A DNA stretch of 9,869 nucleotides from Promethearchaeota archaeon (GTDB lineage: Archaea; Asgardarchaeota; Lokiarchaeia; Sigynarchaeales; SOKP01), in NCBI GenBank assembly GCA_030668025.1, contig DAOUUT010000129.1:1-9869 (forward strand), in the 5' to 3' direction. The position numbers and the translations under genes were made by a program. Shown in pieces: positions 5,367 to 9,869 of the stretch; position 1 is the stretch's first letter, and every line of letters starts with the position of its first letter. The notes below the pieces were generated by a model, which saw nothing but the letters and a program-made list of their open reading frames with translations, made no database searches and was not told where the DNA came from.

Positions 5367-7649
5367 TTAAAAAACTTTTAATTCTTCTTCCTTAAATTTG
5401 TCATAATCGTTAAAAATAGCATCTATTTCGCTCAATATTTCCTTAATGGCCGTTTTTGTCTTTTTTTCCTGACCAAAAGTGTCTATAATTACTTTATATA
5501 GGTTAACATTATATTCCGAGGTTAATTCTAAAATCTTTTTTAAATCTTTTTCACTTATTCCTTTTTCTTCTAATTTTTTAAAAACTCCCTCAATATCTTC
5601 TTTCAATTTTTTTGTTGCGATTAAAATACTGGAACATTTCTTGAATAAGTTTTGTTCTTTTTCGTAAACAAAAAGATCTTCTTCTGTCAATTGAGAATTA
5701 TCGCCAATCTCCTCTAATCTTTCGCTTAAAAGGCTTTTAACTCTCTCGTAAATCTTAATTGCTAATAAAATCTTTTCCTTACTTTTAATTAAATCGCTTC
5801 TTCTTAACAATCGAGCTTCAATGATTTTTAAATATGCATCTTCGTAATAAATTAGGAGTTCCCCAAATGTACTTTTTTCTCCTTCAGCAATTTTTAAAAT
5901 AATTTGTCTTAAATCCTCGTTAAGCATATCTATTTCTTTAGCAGATAGATCATCTAAATTAAGAATTTCAAATATATGATTAGCCATAGATTTAATCGAT
6001 AACGCTTTAATATTCAATTCACGAGCCCTATTCTCAATGTTTGTGATGCTCCTAACTTCCCCTACTTTTTCGCAATAATTAAAAATCTTAATAGCGTCAT
6101 CTAGTAATTTATTAAATTTTATTTGATTAGATAATATGTAATATTTTGAATCTTGTATTTTTTGAATAGCTCTATCCATTTGGATTTCCAATTCGAATAT
6201 ATAATCTAATAAATTTACTTGCTTCCTTTCAGAAAGAATTTTAGACTTGCTTGCCATATCAAACTCTACTGATCTACCTGCGAAAAGCCAAAGTAGAGTT
6301 GCCGGTATCCAAAAAAAGATAGCAAAAATCATCATATTAAATACACTTCCAAGAATCGATATTAAAGTAAATGATATTAATAAAGTAATTCCCTTCCCAA
6401 CTTGTTCCGAAAGGCTAAAAAATGAGGTAGAAGTACCCTTATGTTCGGGAAGATTTACATCTACCATAACTGCATTCTTGTTAGAAACCCATCCCGTACT
6501 TAAGATTGAACCTATAAACCCAAAAATGAAGTAATAGATATACGAAGGATAAACCTTAAAAATCTCAATAATTGTAGAAATTATATAAAAGGTAATCTCT
6601 TCAGTAGGGATTGGAACTGGATAACTTAAATTAGTAACAAATTCGCTACTAATAGTTTGAATAGAAAAAAGAGATAAGAATACAAAAGGAATGCTTAGTA
6701 TCATACAAACCGTCGCTAATCGAGTTCTATTTTTTTTATTTATTCGAAATAAAATATCGCCAATATAAGACATTATCACGTTTCCCAGTAAGTACCCTAC
6801 ACCTAGTAAGCCAGCAAATATCGTTGCTGTTTGAAGCCTAATTTCGTTAGGTAATACGGTGAAATAATGACTTGAAAGCATAGAAGTCATAAAATACACT
6901 AAAATCGTTCCAGGAATGATCGCGAAAAAGCCTTGTAGTATTAAATATCGATTAGTTTTCTTTTTTAAGATACTTGACAAATCTTCTTTAGAGATTTTAT
7001 AGCTATACTCCAAGTTCATCTCAACCATGTCCAATAACTCGTTCTCACTAGCACCACGCTGAGGGATTTTGACGAAAAATAAAATAAAAACAATAATAAT
7101 ACTAATTCCAGATAATAAAAAGAATGGAAACCTCCAACCTAATATTGGTCCTACAAAAGAAGATAAACCTTGACCCACACCATTGGAAACTGAACTTAAT
7201 ATTGCTAGTGTACCAAACCATCCAGACCTCTCATCAGGTGGAATCGCATCTGAAATAATTGAATAACCAACTGGTAAGACACAACCCAGCCCCATTCCAC
7301 TCGCCATTCTAGAGATCACTAGCATTGAAAAATTTGTGGAAAAAGCAGTTAGTATCATCCCAAAAGTCCAAGAAAATGCTCCTGCCATTATAACTTTTAT
7401 TCTATCAATACGATCGGTATAATACCCCCAAATTAAAGCAAACGAAGCACTAGTTAACAAAAAAAACGAATCTGGAATTGCTATAAGCGCTTCAGGGATA
7501 TTAAACTCAATCCTAATTACCCCATAGCTCGGAATCAGCATGTTAGCACATGCTATTGACACAAATAGTAAGAACATGACTAAAATAATAGGAGCTAAGT
7601 CCTTTATTTTAATTCTTGTGAGTTTTGGCTGTCCTATAGTAATTACCAC
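5367..7649 (-). CDS. MFS transporter with a long C-terminal helical cytosolic domain
   Basis: A 760-residue protein. Residues 19-460 form a major facilitator superfamily transporter with about twelve hydrophobic spans; the first half carries motif A after TM2 (GYYTDRIDR, 75-83), and a degenerate counterpart, GDILFRINKKNR, follows TM8 (297-308). A cytosolic loop at 194-232 divides the two halves. Residues 461-760 are an unusual extension: about 300 residues, no hydrophobic spans, rich in Glu, Lys, Leu and Ile, with several long charged helices likely to form coiled coils or helical bundles. A typical MFS protein is 400-450 residues, so the tail is a fusion. Substrate unknown. The start is GTG at 7649-7647; the next Met (residue 25) would truncate TM1. 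A TATA-like box 25 nt upstream and no Shine-Dalgarno suggest a leaderless message. The racemase-family gene lies 111 nt upstream on the same strand. Confidence 0.88.
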   Translation of the reverse strand: MVITIGQPKLTRIKIKDLAPIILVMFLLFVSIACANMLIPSYGVIRIEFNIPEALIAIPDSFFLLTSASFALIWGYYTDRIDRIKVIMAGAFSWTFGMILTAFSTNFSMLVISRMASGMGLGCVLPVGYSIISDAIPPDERSGWFGTLAILSSVSNGVGQGLSSFVGPILGWRFPFFLLSGISIIIVFILFFVKIPQRGASENELLDMVEMNLEYSYKISKEDLSSILKKKTNRYLILQGFFAIIPGTILVYFMTSMLSSHYFTVLPNEIRLQTATIFAGLLGVGYLLGNVIMSYIGDILFRINKKNRTRLATVCMILSIPFVFLSLFSIQTISSEFVTNLSYPVPIPTEEITFYIISTIIEIFKVYPSYIYYFIFGFIGSILSTGWVSNKNAVMVDVNLPEHKGTSTSFFSLSEQVGKGITLLISFTLISILGSVFNMMIFAIFFWIPATLLWLFAGRSVEFDMASKSKILSERKQVNLLDYIFELEIQMDRAIQKIQDSKYYILSNQIKFNKLLDDAIKIFNYCEKVGEVRSITNIENRARELNIKALSIKSMANHIFEILNLDDLSAKEIDMLNEDLRQIILKIAEGEKSTFGELLIYYEDAYLKIIEARLLRRSDLIKSKEKILLAIKIYERVKSLLSERLEEIGDNSQLTEEDLFVYEKEQNLFKKCSSILIATKKLKEDIEGVFKKLEEKGISEKDLKKILELTSEYNVNLYKVIIDTFGQEKKTKTAIKEILSEIDAIFNDYDKFKEEELKVF

Positions 7650-7668
7650 TTAAATGTAATTATTTATG

Positions 7669-7680
7669 TTAAATATTAAA
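7669..7680 (-). promoter_or_regulatory. TATA-like box for the MFS gene
   Basis: On the minus strand this reads TTTAATATTTAA, centred 25 nt before the GTG start codon. That fits a transcript beginning at or next to the GTG and argues that the MFS gene can be transcribed separately from the upstream racemase gene. Confidence 0.4.
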
Positions 7681-7760
7681 TAGCATTTGAGAATTAAAAA
7701 AGCTTGCAAACAATGAAAATTATCCTAATTGAGTATTTAAAGTTAAAAATTACTAAAAAT

Positions 7761-8447
7761 TTAACTCTGGATTGAATAAAACTTTAATGCCGCCTCTACA
7801 TGGACCTCTACTGTATCAAGTAGTTTTATGTTAGTATCTTTTTGTTGGAGAATTAACGGTAGCTCAGTACATCCGAGAATTACGCCATCTATTTCATAAT
7901 TATTTATTATATTTAAGAGTTTATGCTTGCTCTCTTCTGTAACATTACCGATCACTAACTCATCAAAAATAATTTGGTTTATTGCATCTTGTTCCGGTTC
8001 TGAAGGAGTAATAATCCGCATATTTAATTTAGCAAAAAATTCTTGGTAAAACGAAGATTGCATCGTAAATTTTATACCTAACAATAATAGTTTGTTTAAA
8101 TTCTCCCGTTGAGCTTCCTCAGCTGTAGCTTTAACAATGCTAAGTATTGGAACTTTCGCCAATTGAATTAAATCTTCATAAACCGCGTGAGGAGAATTTG
8201 CTGCCATGATTATAAAATCTACCCCTCCATTTTGTAAAGAATTAATGCCGGTCATCAAATATTTCACATAAATACCTTCATCGTCACCCAATTCATAATC
8301 AATAACTTTTTGAAAATTGAGGCTATAAATTAGAATTTCTGGATAATAGTAATCGTCGTATATATCATAATACTTCTGAAGAATCAATTCGTAATATTTA
8401 ATGGTTGATTCATATGACATCCCTCCTAATATTCCAATTTTTTTCAT
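7761..8447 (-). CDS. Aspartate/glutamate racemase-family protein, single-cysteine variant
   Basis: A 228-residue protein of the Asp/Glu racemase superfamily (PLP-independent). The N-terminus KKIGILGGMSYEST has the family's GILGGM...ST motif; the second-half motif GVILGCTELPLIL carries Cys193. Two-base racemases use a second Cys before the conserved Asn, as in CNTxH; here the site reads MAANSPH, so Ala83 replaces it. One-cysteine relatives are known (E. coli YgeA has Thr there), so it may be stereospecific, slow, or act on another substrate. Start choice: an in-frame ATG lies at 8474, but ATG 8447 is preceded by a strong GGAGGT, gives the usual family length and starts directly at the conserved strand; the nine extra residues (MNGNGGSSK) look like translated ribosome-binding sequence. 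Cytosolic. It lies upstream of the MFS gene on the same strand. Confidence 0.88.
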   Translation of the reverse strand: MKKIGILGGMSYESTIKYYELILQKYYDIYDDYYYPEILIYSLNFQKVIDYELGDDEGIYVKYLMTGINSLQNGGVDFIIMAANSPHAVYEDLIQLAKVPILSIVKATAEEAQRENLNKLLLLGIKFTMQSSFYQEFFAKLNMRIITPSEPEQDAINQIIFDELVIGNVTEESKHKLLNIINNYEIDGVILGCTELPLILQQKDTNIKLLDTVEVHVEAALKFYSIQS

Positions 8448-8456
8448 TTTACTCGA

Positions 8457-8462
8457 ACCTCC
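8457..8462 (-). promoter_or_regulatory. Shine-Dalgarno site that fixes the racemase-family start
   Basis: The minus strand reads GGAGGT nine nt before the ATG at 8447. It is the only strong Shine-Dalgarno sequence I see in the window, where the other genes look leaderless, and it implies this mRNA has a real 5' leader. Confidence 0.65.
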
Positions 8463-8540
8463 GTTCCCATTCATTTCATTTAAAGCTCTCTAATCTTGAT
8501 ATTTTTTCATTCCTTTCAAGTTAAGTTAAGATTTTTTAGC

Positions 8541-8549
8541 TTATAAATA
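8541..8549 (-). promoter_or_regulatory. TATA-like box for the racemase-family gene
   Basis: The minus strand reads TATTTATAA at 8549-8541. Transcription about 25 nt downstream would start near 8520, within the TTAAG repeats at 8518-8530, and leave a leader of roughly 70 nt, in agreement with the Shine-Dalgarno site. Confidence 0.35.
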
Positions 8550-8558
8550 CATAAAATC

Positions 8559-8582
8559 TTCGTGAAATTCGGGTTTCACGAA
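8559..8582. repeat. Perfect 9-bp inverted repeat upstream of the racemase-family promoter
   Basis: TTCGTGAAA (8559-8567) and TTTCACGAA (8574-8582) are exact reverse complements around a TTCGGG spacer. The dyad is more G+C-rich than its surroundings and lies about 10 bp upstream of the TATA-like box on the minus strand. It may be an operator for a dimeric regulator of the racemase-family gene. A hairpin in read-through tRNA transcript is the alternative, but a T-tract already follows the tRNA. Confidence 0.5.
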
Positions 8583-8637
8583 AATTACCTTATAATTTAA
8601 ATAATAAATATTTGACACTTTTTTAATAATAGATTGT

Positions 8638-8644
8638 AAAAAAA
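8638..8644 (-). terminator. T7 terminator of the tRNA-Ala gene
   Basis: Seven A on the plus strand give a T7 tract on the tRNA strand, beginning two nt after the discriminator base. This is the typical arrangement of an archaeal tRNA terminator. Confidence 0.6.
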
Positions 8645-8645
8645 G

Positions 8646-8741
8646 TGGAGCTGGGGGGAATTGAACCCCCGGCCTTTCGCATGCCAAGCGAACGATCCTA
8701 TGGTTTTTAAACTATTAAAATTTCCACTAATCCACAGCCCC
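8646..8741 (-). tRNA. tRNA-Ala: tRNA-Ala(GGC) interrupted by a D-loop intron
   Basis: On the minus strand the full cloverleaf is readable. The acceptor GGGGCTG (8741-8735) pairs with CAGCTCC (8653-8647) and contains the G3-U70 wobble, the alanine identity element. The anticodon arm TTCGC-TTGGCAT-GCGAA (8692-8676) gives anticodon GGC at 8685-8683. The T-arm is GGGGG-TTCAATT-CCCCC (8670-8654). The discriminator is A73 (8646) and CCA is not encoded. The D-stem strands GATT and GATC are separated by 31 nt instead of about 7, because a 24-nt intron follows position 21. With it removed the product is a regular 72-nt tRNA with A14, G18-G19 and A21 in place. The usual intron site at 37/38 is uninterrupted. 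Confidence 0.93.
8698..8721 (-). other. 24-nt tRNA intron with relaxed bulge-helix-bulge, between positions 21 and 22
   Basis: In the precursor, exon bases G15-U16-G18-G19 can pair with intron CCAU (8703-8700) as a 4-bp helix. It is flanked by a 3-nt bulge AAA (8723-8721) on the 5' side and AGG (8699-8697) on the 3' side, as in the archaeal BHB motif. Cutting after the second base of each bulge, the usual endonuclease rule, removes 8721-8698 and leaves A20, A21 and G22, exactly what the cloverleaf needs. A U4/A4 stem closes the intron side. U13 and A14 beside the D-stem make the outer helix imperfect, so this is a relaxed BHB. Confidence 0.75.
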
Positions 8742-8778
8742 ATCTAAAGATAAAAAATTTTGATTCAGCATTATCTGA

Positions 8779-8790
8779 CATATAAAAAAT
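8779..8790. promoter_or_regulatory. TATA-like element between divergent tRNA-Ala and protease genes
   Basis: CATATAAAAAAT reads as a TATA box in both directions. On the minus strand (TTTTTTATATG, after the A-rich TTTAAAGA) it lies about 42 nt before tRNA G1, giving a leader of some 16 nt. On the plus strand it would start transcription near 8810, about 80 nt before the protease ATG. One element may serve either gene or both. Confidence 0.4.
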
Positions 8791-8831
8791 CTTTAAATGT
8801 AAATTTAATAATAATGGATTTTTAAAAAAAA

Positions 8832-8855
8832 TTGTGGTTTTTGAACTATTAAACT
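8832..8855 (+). repeat. Near-copy of the tRNA-Ala intron, antisense to it, upstream of the protease gene
   Basis: Aligned at an offset of 134 nt, 8832-8855 matches the plus strand of the intron (8698-8721) at 20 of 24 positions, with an 18/19 core at 8835-8853 versus 8701-8719. The core is TGGTTTTT, one variable base (A in the intron, G here), then AACTATTAAA. The copy is on the strand opposite to the tRNA, so its transcript would be complementary to intron RNA. Weaker similarity continues to about 8871 into the 5' half of the tRNA (8 of 12 around ACAG), suggesting a decayed tRNA-gene fragment. Confidence 0.6.
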
Positions 8856-8858
8856 AAG

Positions 8859-8868
8859 AAATAAATAA
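8859..8868 (+). promoter_or_regulatory. Alternative TATA-like box for the protease gene
   Basis: AAATAAATAA is centred about 26 nt before the ATG at 8890 and would give a leaderless transcript that excludes the intron-like repeat. It is a weaker TATA match than the element at 8781-8790; which one is used decides whether the repeat is in the mRNA. Confidence 0.3.
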
Positions 8869-8889
8869 CAGATTTATTATTTGAAGACT

Positions 8890-9869
8890 ATGAAAAAATT
8901 TTGGAGAAAAATTAACTATCTATTAATTACGGTTTTGTTAATTAACGCGATTATTAATCCCGTTCTTGGAATTGGAGCTGCAAGAAATATTAATCATATT
9001 AATATTCAAAATTTAGAGTTAGATTTCAGTGGATTAACGTATACTTCATCAGATCAAACAAATAATGAAAAATTCGATTCCGTATTACCCTTTAATAAAC
9101 AAAACGCGCTATTTGACGATTTATTGATAAAAGAATTAAATTTTATCGAATCTTCTCAACATAGTGATGAGATATTAATTAAGATTATAATCCTATTTAA
9201 AGATGGAATCTCAAAATCAGATAGAATTGAATTAATAGATTCTTTTTTCGATGAATATGAAATAATTAATAACTATAATATTATTCCAGGTGTTTACATG
9301 AAATGCGATCCAAAAGAATTGGTTGCCAAAAAGAGTTTATTAGAAGTTAACTCCGCTTTAAAAAAGGTCTACAAGTCAAGATTTTATAGTTCACCCTCTT
9401 TTCAAGAGCAGTTTCCAGAAACTAGTGCGTTAAATGAAGATTCCTTTCCAAATTGGTGGATACCTGCTGTGGGGGCAGAAAATTTGAGTTATGACGGTAG
9501 TGGCGTAAGAGTTGCTGTGATCGATACAGGAATATACGACCACCCTGATTTAAACTTATTATTAAGTAAGAATTTTGTTTCTGAAGAAAATTCTACCGAA
9601 TACCAAGATTATGTGGGTCATGGAACTCATGTCGCAGGCATAATAGGCGGTGATGGTGGTGGTTCAGGTGGATTATATAGAGGAGTTGCTCCAGGCGTTT
9701 CTTTAATTAATGCAAAGGCTGGAGGCCATTCGGGTTTAGAGGAAGGCGATATTATTAGCGCTATTGAATGGTCCGTTGATACAGCTAATGCAGACATTAT
9801 TTCTATGAGTTTTGGTGATAATTATCCAATTGCGAGTGATATTTTGATATTAACTCTAGCCAATGCTAC
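8890..9869 (+). CDS. Secreted subtilisin-like (S8) serine protease, 3' partial
   Basis: An ATG at 8890 opens a frame that is still open at the right edge (326 codons visible). Residues 1-27 form a signal peptide: basic MKKFWRK, a hydrophobic core, then NPVLG. Residues about 92-166 resemble an I9-type inhibitory propeptide (EILIKIIILFKDGI through VYKSRFY). The S8 catalytic domain begins near 187: Asp212 in VAVIDTGIYDHPDL and His244 in GHGTHVAGIIGG are two of the triad residues, and ISMSFGD (305-310) is the usual strand before the substrate-binding segment. The catalytic Ser (GTSMA region) and any C-terminal domain or anchor are beyond the window. Likely made as a zymogen, exported by Sec and active outside the cell in protein scavenging. 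The gene is divergent from tRNA-Ala. Confidence 0.92.
   Translation, partial: MKKFWRKINYLLITVLLINAIINPVLGIGAARNINHINIQNLELDFSGLTYTSSDQTNNEKFDSVLPFNKQNALFDDLLIKELNFIESSQHSDEILIKIIILFKDGISKSDRIELIDSFFDEYEIINNYNIIPGVYMKCDPKELVAKKSLLEVNSALKKVYKSRFYSSPSFQEQFPETSALNEDSFPNWWIPAVGAENLSYDGSGVRVAVIDTGIYDHPDLNLLLSKNFVSEENSTEYQDYVGHGTHVAGIIGGDGGGSGGLYRGVAPGVSLINAKAGGHSGLEEGDIISAIEWSVDTANADIISMSFGDNYPIASDILILTLANA

Noticed and set aside
7761..8474. Longer racemase-family start at ATG 8474
   Set aside because: It would translate the GGAGGT ribosome-binding site into MNGNGGSSK and extend past the family's conserved N-terminal strand; ATG 8447 is better placed.
8490..8510. Six-codon upstream ORF (MKKYQD) in the leader of the racemase-family gene
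   Set aside because: Its AGGA is only one nt from the ATG, too close for a ribosome-binding site, and such short frames are frequent in A/T-rich DNA. No attenuation-type codon run.
8646..8889. tRNA gene as an attachment site for an integrated element
   Set aside because: The near-repeat matches the intron and possibly the tRNA 5' half, not the 3' end used by integrases, and no integrase gene is nearby.
1..9869. CRISPR array, insertion sequence, integrase or defence island
   Set aside because: No regularly spaced repeats, transposase or recombinase motifs, or nuclease/helicase genes are present; the genes look like ordinary chromosomal ones.

Overview
This window is most likely archaeal chromosome from a strongly A+T-rich genome, and an Asgard archaeon of the Lokiarchaeia type is my best guess. 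Archaeal signs: a PAC2-family protein, a tRNA-Ala interrupted by a bulge-helix-bulge type intron in its D-loop, several genes with a TATA-like box about 25 nt before the start codon and no Shine-Dalgarno site (leaderless pattern), and T-tracts as likely terminators. The Asgard assignment is inference: it rests on general gene content (FadH-like flavoenzyme, secreted subtilisin, MFS with a long helical tail, many orphan helical proteins), not on a diagnostic eukaryotic-signature gene.

Layout. Positions 1-5344 are all on the plus strand: the tail of a zinc-ribbon protein, a PAC2-family protein (75-866), a large FadH-like flavin/iron-sulfur oxidoreductase (1018-3027), a nucleotidyltransferase-fold protein (3093-4073), and two unrecognised small helical proteins (4193-4750, 5042-5344). 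Most have their own TATA-like box, so they look like single units rather than one operon. Positions 5367-8741 are all on the minus strand: an MFS transporter with a 300-residue helical C-terminal extension (5367-7649), an Asp/Glu-racemase-family protein (7761-8447) and a split tRNA-Ala(GGC) gene (8646-8741). The plus strand resumes at 8890 with a secreted subtilisin-like protease that runs off the window.

How the genes relate. No single pathway unites the window. The racemase lies directly upstream of the MFS gene on the same strand and could be functionally linked to it, but the MFS gene has its own apparent promoter. No gene-free stretch exceeds 300 nt; the longest (4751-5041) holds palindromes around a promoter.

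The most unusual signal is at 8698-8721 and 8832-8855. The 24-nt intron of tRNA-Ala has a near-copy just upstream of the protease gene, oriented so that the intron RNA would be antisense to it. Of the four differences between the two copies, three are transitions that still allow G-U pairing, so 22 consecutive nucleotides could pair. This is either a decayed duplication of part of the tRNA gene or a candidate intron-derived antisense interaction with the protease leader.
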